A DNA stretch of 64,000 bases, taken from the NCBI GenBank assembly GCA_002347095.1, contig DDWZ01000001.1:1-64000 (forward strand). Direction: 5' to 3'. Position numbers and translations under genes: made by a program. Origin of the DNA: Desulfobulbaceae bacterium UBA2273. GTDB taxonomy: Bacteria; Desulfobacterota; Desulfobulbia; Desulfobulbales; Desulfurivibrionaceae. Positions 42,357 to 51,591 of this stretch are shown piece after piece (the stretch's first letter is position 1; every line of letters starts with the position of its first letter). The notes beneath the pieces are model-generated. The model saw only the letters and a list, made by a program, of their open reading frames with translations, was not told where the DNA came from and made no database searches.

Positions 42357-43526
42357 CTACTCTGAGGGCAAGGTTTGGATGGGTTTTTCAAGCAGAAACT
42401 TTCCAGAGGTTATCCACCCCTTGAGCGTCTCGGCAATTTCCCGCGCCCGGACCACACTGGAAAGCGGCGCCGTGGGCACCATCTTGCCGTTCACTTCGAT
42501 CTGGCCGCTTTTAAGCTGCGCATAGCTGACCTCGCCATAGTTGCGCGCCACCCCGTGGGAGTAATCATAGGAATAATCAACGATCTGGGTGAAAATCTCC
42601 GCATCGGAAACCCCGGTATAGGCCGCCATTTCCTCATTGAGGATGGGAATCGGTATCCCGATACCCACGGCCAGGGAGCTCCCGTAGCCCTGCATGCTCA
42701 CGCCCTTGAGCCAGCGGGAAGACATCTGCTTCAAATCCCCCTGCACCATCAGGGTGCCGGCCGCTCTTCTGGTGGTGCCGTTTTCCGAACGCAGGGCTTT
42801 CGGGTTGTGCTGGCTGCCCTGCCAGGTCACATATCCGATTCCGCCCCCCAGAAATATCCTGGTGCCCAAGCCGATGGTCTTATAGTATGGATCGTTCAAC
42901 AGCGGACTCAACTCGCCGGCACTGCAATACGTCGCATTCCGCACCTGGGGCTTCAAGGTGCCCATGTAACAATACACGGTGCGATCGGAAAGATTGATGG
43001 CGCAGTTATAATTCTGGTAGCAGTTGCGGGGATTCACCAGAAGCGCATAGGGCAGATCGGCGAGGGTCACTTCTTTTTCCACGTTTTTATTGGGATAACA
43101 GTCCGTGCCATACCCAACCGCCTTCAACAGCACCTTTTTCCCGGCCACCAGATCTTCCAGCACATGGCCGCCGCCATACAAGAATTCCCCGGGAAAAACC
43201 TTGTTCAGGGGATCATCCTCGGTGGGCTCCGTTGCGCCGATATACACATCAACGGCGGCGATACCGGCATAGGCAGGGACATTGTTCATCCACACCTTGA
43301 GCGCTTTGATGGTTGGGTTGGAGTGGCCGAAATTGATGAACGCGCCGGAGGAACACATGGGCGAGAAGGTGCCGGTGGTGACCACATCCACTTTCCTGGC
43401 CGCATCAACCGGGCCATGCTTTTTCACAATGCCGACCATTTCCTCGGCGGTGACCACCACGGCCTGACCCGCCTTGATCTTGGCATTGATTTCTTCGTAT
43501 GTTTTCTGAACCTTGAACTCACCCAT
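42357..43526 (-). CDS. COG1900/DUF39 homocysteine biosynthesis protein
   Basis: 389 residues from the ATG at 43526 (AAGGAG upstream; earlier start not favoured). Features: VTTGTFSPMCSSGAFINFGH (~residues 51-70, conserved Cys), YGGGHVLEDLVAGKKV, GYGTDCYPNK, NPRNCYQNYNCAIN and GGGIGYVTWQGSQHNP. Known relatives in methanogens and sulfate reducers convert aspartate semialdehyde and sulfide to homocysteine. Here the protein has no fused CBS domain; a separate CBS-ACT protein is encoded 43 bases upstream in the same direction. Start of methionine supply by a direct sulfide route is the likely role. Confidence 0.85.
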   Translation of the reverse strand: MGEFKVQKTYEEINAKIKAGQAVVVTAEEMVGIVKKHGPVDAARKVDVVTTGTFSPMCSSGAFINFGHSNPTIKALKVWMNNVPAYAGIAAVDVYIGATEPTEDDPLNKVFPGEFLYGGGHVLEDLVAGKKVLLKAVGYGTDCYPNKNVEKEVTLADLPYALLVNPRNCYQNYNCAINLSDRTVYCYMGTLKPQVRNATYCSAGELSPLLNDPYYKTIGLGTRIFLGGGIGYVTWQGSQHNPKALRSENGTTRRAAGTLMVQGDLKQMSSRWLKGVSMQGYGSSLAVGIGIPIPILNEEMAAYTGVSDAEIFTQIVDYSYDYSHGVARNYGEVSYAQLKSGQIEVNGKMVPTAPLSSVVRAREIAETLKGWITSGKFLLEKPIQTLPSE

Positions 43527-43569
43527 GCAACCCGCTCCTTGTTGGGAATAGTCGAACGACGGCCAAAAG

Positions 43570-44169
43570 CTAATCCACCACCGAAACAACTTTATGGCCG
43601 GCATCTTCCAGGGCGTCGATCGCTTTGTCCAACTCGCCCTTCTCCAACCTGAAACAATACAATTTCCGCCGTGAGGAATGACTTTCCGTTGCCACGCTGA
43701 TTATCTCACACCCGTGCGCCTTAATGATTCTGGTAACATCCTCGACCCCGCCGACCTTGCCGACCAAAACATCCAGCCTTGAGGAGTCCCGCAACAACCC
43801 CATCATATTAATAAAGGCGGAAAGCAAATCAATGGCGGTGATGATTCCCACCAGTTTTTTCTTGTCGAGAACCGGCAAGCCGCCGATCTTGTAATCGTGA
43901 ATGAGGCGGGCGGCCTTTTCGATGCTGGCGTTGATATTAACGGTAATGGGGTTGAGCACCATCACCTCGTGCACATGGATGTCTTTTTCCCGTGAAGGGA
44001 AGGAATACTGCCGCAAATCGCTTTCCGTGATAAAACCGACCAACTGTTCATCCTCCACCACCGGCAAATGGCGGATGGAATGTTTTTTCATCAACGCCCC
44101 TGCTTCTTGCAGCAAAGCGTCCTTCCCGATGGTGATCAGATCTTTTTGCATGCAGTTTTTTACTTTCAT
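43570..44169 (-). CDS. Twin CBS plus ACT domain protein
   Basis: 199 residues. Two CBS motifs (~residues 1-120; DALLQEAGALMKKHSIRHL then VGFITESDLR, and INASIEKAARLIHDYKIGGL then VGIITAIDLL), followed by an ACT-like domain (~125-199; DVLVGKVGGVEDVTRIIKAH, CEIISVAT). CBS and ACT parts bind adenosyl ligands and amino acids, suggesting a SAM- or methionine-sensing regulator of the downstream DUF39 protein. The AcuB-type acetoin proteins share this layout. Confidence 0.8.
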   Translation of the reverse strand: MKVKNCMQKDLITIGKDALLQEAGALMKKHSIRHLPVVEDEQLVGFITESDLRQYSFPSREKDIHVHEVMVLNPITVNINASIEKAARLIHDYKIGGLPVLDKKKLVGIITAIDLLSAFINMMGLLRDSSRLDVLVGKVGGVEDVTRIIKAHGCEIISVATESHSSRRKLYCFRLEKGELDKAIDALEDAGHKVVSVVD

Positions 44170-44501
44170 GATCCATCCGGTCCGGGAAGCTGTTGTTCGT
44201 TTTTTTCTCTCTCACACTGAGAAATATGGGTGCGGTTGCTGCAAAAACAAGACAAAACCATTATCAAGTTTATACATTATCCACCCGGAGAAGCAAACAG
44301 TTAATCCCCTTGCCCGGCGACTTTCCCTTGAGAAAACAGCCTCCGGCAAAGCGGAGAACTTTTCCCTTTTATTTTTCCCTGGATACGATTAGAAAGTCAC
44401 TGTACCCAAAGGAAATTGCCTGAAATCAGAAACACCTTGCCAGAAACAGGACCTCCCAAAAAACCGTTCCATATACAGAGCCCTTAAACCCCAGCAATCC
44501 C
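44170..44501. other. Intergenic region between the CBS-ACT gene and pheA
   Basis: 332 bases between divergent genes. On the minus strand a GC-rich hairpin (CTCCGCTTTGCCGGAG, near 44341-44357) occurs in the leader of the CBS-ACT/DUF39/larE message. I could not match it to an S-box, SAH or other named riboswitch. The pheA start has no obvious ribosome site. Confidence 0.4.
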
Positions 44502-45590
44502 ATGATGAAAAACAAAAAAGACCTCAGCCTTGCCGACGTTCGCCAACAGATCGACACCATAGACAGCCAGTTTTTGGAGCTTCTCAAAAAAAGGCTGCTC
44601 TGCGCCAAAAAAATCGGCGAACTCAAGGATCAAAACAACAAGGCAAAATGGGATCCCTTGCGGGAACGGCAGATCTTCGAGCGGTTGCTGGCGGAAAACA
44701 ATGGCGCGTTTCCCGAGGAGCCCCTGCTGAGCATCTTCCACGAAATCATCACCACCTGCCGGCTCTCGCAAAAAAAGGCGGAAGTCGCCTACCTTGGACC
44801 CGAGGCGACCTTTTCCCATCTGGCCGGGGTGAAATACTTCGGACACGCCGCCACATATCTCCCCATGGAGACCATTGAGGATATCTTCGACGAGGTTGAG
44901 CGGGGCAGAACCCAATACGGCATTGTTCCGGTGGAGAACTCCATCGAGGGCGCGGTCACTTCGACCCTGGACTCCTTCATCAAGTACAACGTCAAGATCT
45001 GCGGGGAATTGAACCTGGGCATCATCCACAACCTGGTCAATAAATCAGGCAATATGGATGACATCAAGCTGGTGGTTTCCCATCCGCAACCCATTGCCCA
45101 GTGCCGGCAATGGCTGAAAAAACATCTTCCCAACGTTGCGATCCAAGACGTTTTCAGCACCAGCGTCGCCGCGAAAATGGCGGCGAAAGACCCCAGCGTC
45201 GCGGCCATTGCCAGCTCGTTGGCCATCACCACCTACCAGTTGCAGACCGTGGTCAAGGGAATCGAGGATTACCGGGGCAACACCACCCGTTTCCTGCTCA
45301 TCGGCAAGGAATCGCCCTCCAGAAGCGGCAAGGACAAGACCTCTCTGCTGGTCAGCCTCCTGGACCGGCCCGGCGCCTTAAACGACGCCCTGAGCATCCT
45401 GGCCGCGCGTTCCATCAACCTGACCCGGATCGAATCCCGCCCGGTCAAGGACGAACCGGGCCGGTACCTGTTTTTCATCGACATGCTGGGCCATCTGGAG
45501 GATGAGATTGTCAAGGATGGCTGTGAAAAACTGAAGGAAATCTGCTCGTATTTCGAATGGCTGGGCTCCTACCCTCGGGTCGGAGAGTAA
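44502..45590 (+). CDS. pheA: Chorismate mutase / prephenate dehydratase (P-protein)
   Basis: 362 residues. N-terminal AroQ chorismate mutase (~1-90; LADVRQQIDTIDSQFLELLK, RLLCAKKIGELKDQ), prephenate dehydratase (~95-275; AYLGPEATFSHLAG, VPVENSIEGAVTSTLDSF, STSVAAKMAAKD, NTTRFLLIG) and C-terminal ACT regulatory domain (~285-362; LVSLLDRPGALNDALSILAA, INLTRIESRPVKD). It channels chorismate toward phenylalanine, competing with MqnA for the same substrate. Monocistronic between divergent and convergent genes. Confidence 0.95.
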   Translation: MMKNKKDLSLADVRQQIDTIDSQFLELLKKRLLCAKKIGELKDQNNKAKWDPLRERQIFERLLAENNGAFPEEPLLSIFHEIITTCRLSQKKAEVAYLGPEATFSHLAGVKYFGHAATYLPMETIEDIFDEVERGRTQYGIVPVENSIEGAVTSTLDSFIKYNVKICGELNLGIIHNLVNKSGNMDDIKLVVSHPQPIAQCRQWLKKHLPNVAIQDVFSTSVAAKMAAKDPSVAAIASSLAITTYQLQTVVKGIEDYRGNTTRFLLIGKESPSRSGKDKTSLLVSLLDRPGALNDALSILAARSINLTRIESRPVKDEPGRYLFFIDMLGHLEDEIVKDGCEKLKEICSYFEWLGSYPRVGE

Positions 45591-45638
45591 GCAGGGCAAA
45601 GAAACAGCCGCCCAACCCGTACTGCCTGCGCCGCTTTT

Positions 45639-46730
45639 TCACCCCCCTATCCGCGACATCTGCCCGTGGCAGCTCCCCCCGCCCTCAGGGGAAATCGTAT
45701 GCCCCTTCGGCTTGTTGAGGATGGCCGCAACGATAAGCCCCCGGATCTCTTCATCGGTTGCCCCACTGCGCAGGCTCTTCCTGAGATCGGTCTCCTGATC
45801 GGATAAAAGACAGGAGCGCAACCTGCCTTCCGAGGTGAGCCGCAACCGGTTGCACCGGTCGCAAAAATGATGACTGATGGGGCTGATAAAGCCGACACTG
45901 CCGGCAGCCCCGGCAAAGCGGTAAATGCGGGCGGGACCATCCATCCGCTTCGCCTCCACCGGCTCAAGCGGGCCCAAGGGCTTGAGGCGCTCCATGATTT
46001 CCTGGGAGCTGATGTATTTCCCCTTGTCCCAGAGGGCCGAAGCGCCAATGGGCATGAACTCGATAAAGCGAATCTGCAGGGGCTCGGTAAGGGTCAGCCG
46101 GGCAAAATCGATGAACTCATCGTCGTTTACCCCCTTGAGCGCAACAATATTCAGCTTGATCGGGGAAAAGCCAAGCTCCCGGGCCTTGCTGATTCCGGCC
46201 CAGACCCGATCAAAGGCGTCCACCCCGGTGATCTGCCGGAAACGCTCCGGGCGCAGGGTATCAAGACTGATATTCAGCTTGCTGATCCCGGCTTTTTGCA
46301 AGGCTTCGGCATAATCGGCCAGCAAGACGCCGTTGGTGGTGAGACGGATGTCGGTGAGGCCCGGAATTTCGGCCAGCGCCTTGATAAAGACGAGCACATC
46401 CCGCCGCACCAAGGGTTCGCCGCCGGTCAGCCGGACCTTTTCAATGCCGAGCGAAACGGCAATGCGCACTACGCGGAGAATCTCCTCATAGCTCAACAGC
46501 TCCTCGCTTGCCAACTTTATCTGCCCTTCCTGCGGTGTGCAGTACTGGCAGCGGAGATTGCAGTGATCGGTAAGGGATATCCGCAGATAGCTGATGGAAC
46601 GGGCAAACATGTCCGTCAACCGCTCTCCCTGGGTGTGGCCGGGGAGCACCGGTTCAGGCGGGGTGACGGGAGCTTCCGGCTGCTGTGGCGTATGGTGTTC
46701 GTGATTGGTTGTCATGCTCGTCTTACGCAT
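45639..46730 (-). CDS. moaA: GTP 3',8-cyclase
   Basis: 363 residues. Radical SAM CNLRCQYC (~residues 57-64), TGGEPLVRRDVL, LTTNGVLLADYA, C-terminal second cluster CDRCNRLRLTSEGRLRSC (~residues 291-308) and the essential GG terminus (MSRIGG). First step of molybdopterin synthesis. The ~40-residue N-terminus is proline-rich and not conserved; a start at 46715 is an alternative. Other moa genes are not in the window. Confidence 0.94.
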   Translation of the reverse strand: MRKTSMTTNHEHHTPQQPEAPVTPPEPVLPGHTQGERLTDMFARSISYLRISLTDHCNLRCQYCTPQEGQIKLASEELLSYEEILRVVRIAVSLGIEKVRLTGGEPLVRRDVLVFIKALAEIPGLTDIRLTTNGVLLADYAEALQKAGISKLNISLDTLRPERFRQITGVDAFDRVWAGISKARELGFSPIKLNIVALKGVNDDEFIDFARLTLTEPLQIRFIEFMPIGASALWDKGKYISSQEIMERLKPLGPLEPVEAKRMDGPARIYRFAGAAGSVGFISPISHHFCDRCNRLRLTSEGRLRSCLLSDQETDLRKSLRSGATDEEIRGLIVAAILNKPKGHTISPEGGGSCHGQMSRIGG

Positions 46731-46939
46731 ATTTTAAAAGTTGCCGGCAGGGAAAGATCTTCCAGAAGCGACGCCCTTCCGGCTGTCCGGATGAAATCGT
46801 CCGCGCCGCTTGCATCAATCTTTGATTTTTTCCGGCTTTCCTGCTACATAATGGGGACGTAAGACTACGATGCCTGGAAGCATTCGTCAATCGTCATTTA
46901 TGCCTTCCCCCTTAAAATTCACCCTGGGAAAAACCGTCC

Positions 46940-48004
46940 ATGCTCATCCTCGGCATTGAAAGCTCCTGCGATGAAACCGCCGCGGCGGTCCTGCGCGACG
47001 GCCGCACCCTGCTGAGCAACGTCATCAACTCCCAGGTGGCCGTGCATAGCCCCTACGGCGGGGTGGTTCCCGAACTTGCCTCCCGCAAGCATCTGGAAAA
47101 CATTTATCCCGTGGTGGAGGCGGCCCTCGCCCAGGCAGGCGTGGGCCTGGACGACCTTGACGGACTGGCCGTCACCCAGGGGCCGGGTCTGGTCGGCGCG
47201 CTGCTCATTGGCCTTTCCTTTGCCAAGGCCATTTCCGCGGTAAAGGGTATCCCCTATGTGGGGGTAGACCATATTGTCGGCCATCTCCTCTCCCCTTTCC
47301 TGGAACAGGACCAGCCGGAATTCCCCTATATCGCCCTGGTTGCCTCGGGAGGACATTCCAGCATCTTCCTGGTCCATGACCACACCACCATCCAACCCCT
47401 GGGCAGAACCCGTGATGATGCGGCAGGCGAAGCCTTTGACAAGGTGGGCAAGATTCTTGGCCTCGAATACCCCGGCGGGCCGGTGATCAGCCGCTTAGCC
47501 GAGCAAGGAAACCCCGCGGCGATTCCCTTTCCCCGGGCCTGGCTTGGGCAGGACAGCCTCGATTTCAGCTTCAGCGGCCTGAAAACCTCGGTGGCAAATT
47601 ATGTCCACCAACACCAGCAGAAAAACGAACCGTTCCATATCCCCGACGTTTGCGCCTCTTTCCAGGAAGCCGTGGTGGAGGTCCTCTGCGAAAAGGTGCT
47701 CACGGCGGCACGGATGCACGGAATCTCCACCGTTGCCCTGGCCGGTGGCGTGGCGGCCAATGCCCGCTTGCGCGCCGTTCTCCAGGATCTCGGCGCCCAA
47801 CGGGGCATCAAAATCTTCATGCCCTCCCTGGAGCTGTGCACGGACAATGCCGCAATGATCGCCCTGGCAGGATTTTATCATTTTGCCGAAAAAGCCACGA
47901 CCTCGCTTGATACCGATGCCTATTCCCGCTCGCCGATCCTGCATCCCGGGCCGCTTTCCGGCGGAGATTCGCCGGCTCCGCCAACGGTCCGCGCCGCGCC
48001 ATGA
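46940..48004 (+). CDS. tsaD: tRNA threonylcarbamoyladenosine transferase subunit
   Basis: 354 residues. ASKHA ATPase: MLILGIESSCDETAAAVL at the N-terminus, metal-binding HxxxH in GVDHIVGHLLSPF (~residue 113), ASGGHSSIFLV, GEAFDKVGKILGLEYPGGP, and SFSGLKTSVANYV. It transfers the threonylcarbamoyl group onto A37 of ANN-decoding tRNAs. The C-terminal ~35 residues (Pro/Ala-rich) are a little longer than typical. Its TGA overlaps the next ATG (ATGA). Confidence 0.96.
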   Translation: MLILGIESSCDETAAAVLRDGRTLLSNVINSQVAVHSPYGGVVPELASRKHLENIYPVVEAALAQAGVGLDDLDGLAVTQGPGLVGALLIGLSFAKAISAVKGIPYVGVDHIVGHLLSPFLEQDQPEFPYIALVASGGHSSIFLVHDHTTIQPLGRTRDDAAGEAFDKVGKILGLEYPGGPVISRLAEQGNPAAIPFPRAWLGQDSLDFSFSGLKTSVANYVHQHQQKNEPFHIPDVCASFQEAVVEVLCEKVLTAARMHGISTVALAGGVAANARLRAVLQDLGAQRGIKIFMPSLELCTDNAAMIALAGFYHFAEKATTSLDTDAYSRSPILHPGPLSGGDSPAPPTVRAAP

Positions 48005-48501
48005 ACCCCAACCGCGCCGCAAAATACTATTACCTGAAATTTCTCCGCTTGCAGGGAGACCCGCATTCCCTGGCCCTGGGTGTGGCCATAGGGCTCTTTG
48101 TCGGCATAACCCCGACCATCCCCCTGCACACCGCGCTCATCGTCACCCTTGCCTGGCCCCTGCGCGGAAACATCCTTGCCGCCCTGATCGCGTCCATGGC
48201 GGTCAGCAATCCCCTTACCTGGCTGCCGCAATATTATTTTTCCTGGCAGATGGGAAACTGGCTGCTTCCCGGGCGTCTTTCCTGGGACCGCATACAGGAT
48301 CTGCTGGGGGTGTTCGCCTCGGACGCAAGCTTCCGGGAAAACCTTGCCCGCCTCGGACAGATGGGACTTGAAGCGGTTGCGGTCATGCTGGCCGGCGGAG
48401 TTCTGCTGGCGATCCCTTTTACCTGTGCCGGATATATTCTCGCCTTTAAATTTTTCCGCGCCCTCCGCAAAAAGAGGCGGGAAAAACACATCCTTACATG
48501 A
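48001..48501 (+). CDS. DUF2062 membrane protein
   Basis: 166 residues with about four hydrophobic segments. Signature: YYLKFLRLQGDPHSLALGVA, GLFVGITPTIPLHTALIVTL and NPLTWLPQYYFSWQMG, the DUF2062 pattern. Function unknown; relatives sit near glycosyltransferase or ribosome-assembly genes. Translationally coupled to tsaD. Confidence 0.85.
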   Translation: MNPNRAAKYYYLKFLRLQGDPHSLALGVAIGLFVGITPTIPLHTALIVTLAWPLRGNILAALIASMAVSNPLTWLPQYYFSWQMGNWLLPGRLSWDRIQDLLGVFASDASFRENLARLGQMGLEAVAVMLAGGVLLAIPFTCAGYILAFKFFRALRKKRREKHILT

Positions 48502-48507
48502 GACCCC

Positions 48508-49377
48508 ATGAGCAACGATCTTCCCATAAAAAAAATCCTCTCCCAGCACCAACTGGCCCCCAGCAAAAAACTGGGGCAGAATTTCCTGGTTCACCGGCAG
48601 ACCGCGGAACGCATTGTCGCGCTCTCGGGCGTCACCCCGGAGGATTCTGTTCTGGAGCTTGGCGTAGGCTTGGGTTCCCTGACCCTGCCCCTGGCCGAAC
48701 GGGTCAAGCAGGTCATCGGCCTGGAGCTTGATGCCGGAATCATTGCCTACCACCAGGAGCACCAGGATCTGCCCGCCAACGTCACCCTCCTCCACCAGGA
48801 TCTTCTCAAGGCCGATTTCGCCGCGCTTGCGGCCCAGACCAATGGCCCGCTGAAAATCCTGGCCAACCTTCCCTACTCGATCTCCAACCTGCTTCTTTTC
48901 AAGCTCATCGAAAACCACGAATCCCTGGACCGGGCCGTGCTCATGCTGCAAAAAGAGGTGGGCCAGCGGATTACCGCCCAGGTGGGCTCCAAGGAATACG
49001 GGGTGCTCTCCGTCCTGCTCGCTGATTGCGCCTCGGTGGAAACCATCATGCAGGTGGGCCCCGGCCAGTTTCACCCACGGCCCAAGGTGGATTCGGTGGT
49101 GGTGCGGATTACCTTCCGTCCGGTCCCGCCAAGGGTGGCCCAGCTCCCCCCCCATGACCGCAAACTACTCCGGCGCATCGTCAACGCCGCCTTTGGCCAA
49201 CGGCGCAAAACCCTGCGCAACTCCCTCAGCGCCGGCATGATCAACGGCTTGTCGCGGGAGCAAATGGCCACCCTGCTCAGCCAATCGGGGATCAATCCGG
49301 AAACCCGGGCGGAGCGGCTGACCCTCGAGGATTTTGTCCGCCTGACCAATGCCGTGGCCGCCTGCCCCCCGGGCTGA
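48508..49377 (+). CDS. rsmA: 16S rRNA (adenine1518/1519-N6)-dimethyltransferase
   Basis: 289 residues. KKLGQNFLVHRQTAERIVAL at the N-terminus, SAM motif VLELGVGLGSLTLPLAERV (~residue 48), LANLPYSISNLLLFKLI (NLPY, ~residue 115), QKEVGQRITA and FHPRPKVDSVVVRI. KsgA-type ribosome maturation enzyme. It follows DUF2062 by 6 bases. Confidence 0.96.
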   Translation: MSNDLPIKKILSQHQLAPSKKLGQNFLVHRQTAERIVALSGVTPEDSVLELGVGLGSLTLPLAERVKQVIGLELDAGIIAYHQEHQDLPANVTLLHQDLLKADFAALAAQTNGPLKILANLPYSISNLLLFKLIENHESLDRAVLMLQKEVGQRITAQVGSKEYGVLSVLLADCASVETIMQVGPGQFHPRPKVDSVVVRITFRPVPPRVAQLPPHDRKLLRRIVNAAFGQRRKTLRNSLSAGMINGLSREQMATLLSQSGINPETRAERLTLEDFVRLTNAVAACPPG

Positions 49378-49383
49378 TTTGCC

Positions 49384-50547
49384 ATGCGAGACTTTGTTTT
49401 TCACAACCCAACCACGATCATCTTCGGCCGAAACGTCCTTGGGCAAACAGGCGGACAAGCCGCCTCCCTAGGCGCCAAAGCCTTGCTGGTCTCAGGCAGA
49501 GAGAGTCTGAAAAAAGTGGGGGTGCATCAGATTGTCCGTCACTCCCTGGATCAGGCTGGGATAGAAGTTACCGAACATGCAGGCGTACAACCAAACCCAA
49601 TTCTGAGTCACGTCCAACAGGGCATTGCCCTTGCGCAAAAAAACAGGATCGAGGTCGTTGTCGCCCTGGGGGGCGGCAGCGTCATCGACAGCGCCAAGGC
49701 CATTGCCGCCGGAGCCTTGGTCGGCCACGACGTATGGGGATTTTTCAAGGGAAAAAAAAGCATCAAGAACGCCCTGCCGGTTGTCGCCGTGTCCACGGTT
49801 GCAGGCTCAGGCTCGGAAACCAACAACGGCATGGTGCTCACCAATGAAACAACCGGGCAGAAGATCGGCATCGGCAACCGGCATCTTTTCCCGAAAATCG
49901 CCATTCTGGACCCCACCGTCACCTTCAGCGTTCCGCCCTCCACCACCGCCTTCGGGGCAGTGGACGCCTTCAGCCATCTGCTTGAGTTTTACCTGAATCG
50001 GGAAGAGTCCTTTGCTCCATTGCAGGACCACTACAGCGCCGGACTCATGAAAACGGTGATGACCGCCTGCGAAACAGCCTTGGCCAAACAGCGGGACTAT
50101 CAGAGCCGGGCCGAGCTCATGTGGGCAAGCAGTCTGGCCCTCAACGGCATCAGCGCGGCAGGCCTGGGCCGGGTCGGCTTTCCCTTCCACCTGATCGAAC
50201 ACTCCCTCAGCGCCATGCACGACATCCCCCACGGCGCAGGCCTCGCGGCCATCCTGCCGGGAGCCATGGCGTATGGAGCCAGGAAAAACCCGGCCCGCCA
50301 AGCCCTTTTTGCCGTCCAGGTTTTTGGACTTGAGGCCACGGATCAGCACCTCCTTGCCCGGGAAGGAATCGGTCTTTCCCGGCAATGGCTGCAAACAATA
50401 GCCGCCCCCACCTCACTGGCCGATCTGGGTCTCTCGCACAAGGATATCCCCGCCCTGGCCGAAAACACCAGGACGCAGGCACGGCTGTGGCGGCTCAGCG
50501 AGTATCCGCCGGAGATTGTGGAGGCAATTCTGCAGGAGTGTCTTTGA
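49384..50547 (+). CDS. Iron-containing alcohol dehydrogenase, butanol-dehydrogenase type
   Basis: 387 residues. Group III alcohol dehydrogenase: MRDFVFHNPTTIIFGRN start, NAD(P)-binding GGGSVIDSAKAIAAGAL (~residue 95), GSGSETNNGMVLTNE, then metal ligands in FGAVDAFSHLLEFYL (Asp/His, ~residue 198) and LIEHSLSAMHDIPHGAGLA (~residue 270). Converts aldehydes and alcohols; electron partner likely NADPH or NADH. The last 53 bases overlap the end of the convergent DUF3108 gene. Confidence 0.92.
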   Translation: MRDFVFHNPTTIIFGRNVLGQTGGQAASLGAKALLVSGRESLKKVGVHQIVRHSLDQAGIEVTEHAGVQPNPILSHVQQGIALAQKNRIEVVVALGGGSVIDSAKAIAAGALVGHDVWGFFKGKKSIKNALPVVAVSTVAGSGSETNNGMVLTNETTGQKIGIGNRHLFPKIAILDPTVTFSVPPSTTAFGAVDAFSHLLEFYLNREESFAPLQDHYSAGLMKTVMTACETALAKQRDYQSRAELMWASSLALNGISAAGLGRVGFPFHLIEHSLSAMHDIPHGAGLAAILPGAMAYGARKNPARQALFAVQVFGLEATDQHLLAREGIGLSRQWLQTIAAPTSLADLGLSHKDIPALAENTRTQARLWRLSEYPPEIVEAILQECL

Positions 50548-51475
50548 CGATAAAATGTCCGGCAGGACCTGTGTATTCGACCAGTTCCGCGGTCAGGGCG
50601 CCGATGACGATCTTCGCCTGAATTCTGATGGGGATTCGCCAGGCATCGTCGGTGAGCCAGACCAACGGATCCCCTATCTTTTCATACAGCCCCTTGAACT
50701 TCAGATGCGGCTGGACCTTGAGGGTCTTTTTCTTTCCCAGCACGCTTTCCTGCTCTTCCTTTCCCTCCACCGTAACTTTCACCTCATGCCGCTTTTTATC
50801 GGCAAAGGTGGGGACGATCATCGGGGAATCCCCGGCAAACGACAACGCCCGCATGAAGAAAAATGAAGAAAACTCGTTATGCATCGGGCCATCGAGCTGG
50901 TAGACATCAGCCGGCTCGTCATTTTTACGGTAGGACACCCGAAAATTTTCCTGATCATAGAGGGTAAGCTTGCTGTTAACCCGACGCCCCTCCTTCTGCT
51001 GCATTTCATGGCGGCGGGGCAACCGCATCCGCCCCTGCACGATGGTGCGGAACGTATCCTCCACCGGGTAGAACACCTCGAGCAGCCCTGCACTCCTGGC
51101 GGTAAGATCAAGGGAAAACATCTCCTGCCTGTCCGCGACCTTGTTGACCCGCATGACCAGTTCCCCCGCCGTAATGCCAAGCCAACTGACCGTATAGCGC
51201 AGTGTCTCCCCTCCGGCATAGGCGGTTTGCAGCAACGCCTCGTCTGGGCCGGTACCGGGATGTGCCCCGGTTGCACGGGGGGAGGAAGGACGCACGACAA
51301 GAAAACCATCGGCATCGATAAATGCCTCGCCCCAGGCAAGGAGAGGCACAAGCAGGAAACAGAGCAGAGAGACAAGGAGCATACCTCCCCGGAAATTGGA
51401 GATATTTTTCAGAGTCACTCTATGCACGAGAGCCCCGCCTAAAAAAGAGTACCACCGCGTGATTGGCTTCTTCAT
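50495..51475 (-). CDS. DUF3108 domain envelope protein
   Basis: 326 residues as annotated; the hydrophobic stretch MLLVSLLCFLLVPLLAWGEA at residues 32-51 is a signal peptide, so the true start may be the ATG at 51382 (GGAGG one base before it). The body (~residues 80-300) fits DUF3108: GETLRYTVSWLGITAGELVM, DLTARSAGLLEVFYPVEDTF, then TLKVQPHLKFKGLYEKIGDP and WRIPIRIQAKI. Such proteins are periplasmic beta-barrels of unknown role, often near tol or lpt functions. Confidence 0.8.
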   Translation of the reverse strand: MKKPITRWYSFLGGALVHRVTLKNISNFRGGMLLVSLLCFLLVPLLAWGEAFIDADGFLVVRPSSPRATGAHPGTGPDEALLQTAYAGGETLRYTVSWLGITAGELVMRVNKVADRQEMFSLDLTARSAGLLEVFYPVEDTFRTIVQGRMRLPRRHEMQQKEGRRVNSKLTLYDQENFRVSYRKNDEPADVYQLDGPMHNEFSSFFFMRALSFAGDSPMIVPTFADKKRHEVKVTVEGKEEQESVLGKKKTLKVQPHLKFKGLYEKIGDPLVWLTDDAWRIPIRIQAKIVIGALTAELVEYTGPAGHFIVKDTPAELPPQSPADTR

Positions 51476-51503
51476 TTTTTTGCTGTTTTCACCTAACTTT
51501 TTT

Positions 51504-51526
51504 ATGGTACATAGTTACGATACCAT
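51504..51526. promoter_or_regulatory. ATGGTA-TACCAT palindrome between divergent genes
   Basis: Half-sites ATGGTA (51504-51509) and TACCAT (51521-51526) with an 11-base centre, in the promoter region between the DUF3108 gene and the small unknown gene. Operator-like spacing. Confidence 0.4.
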
Positions 51527-51591
51527 CGTCGCCTCGGCAAGCCAACAACGCAGATGCACGCCTCATCGAAAAAAAACAACGAGAAGCACCC

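Noticed and set aside
44170..44501. Possible SAM or SAH riboswitch before the CBS-ACT/DUF39 operon
   Set aside because: Only a simple GC-rich hairpin is visible; the conserved cores of the named riboswitches could not be found.
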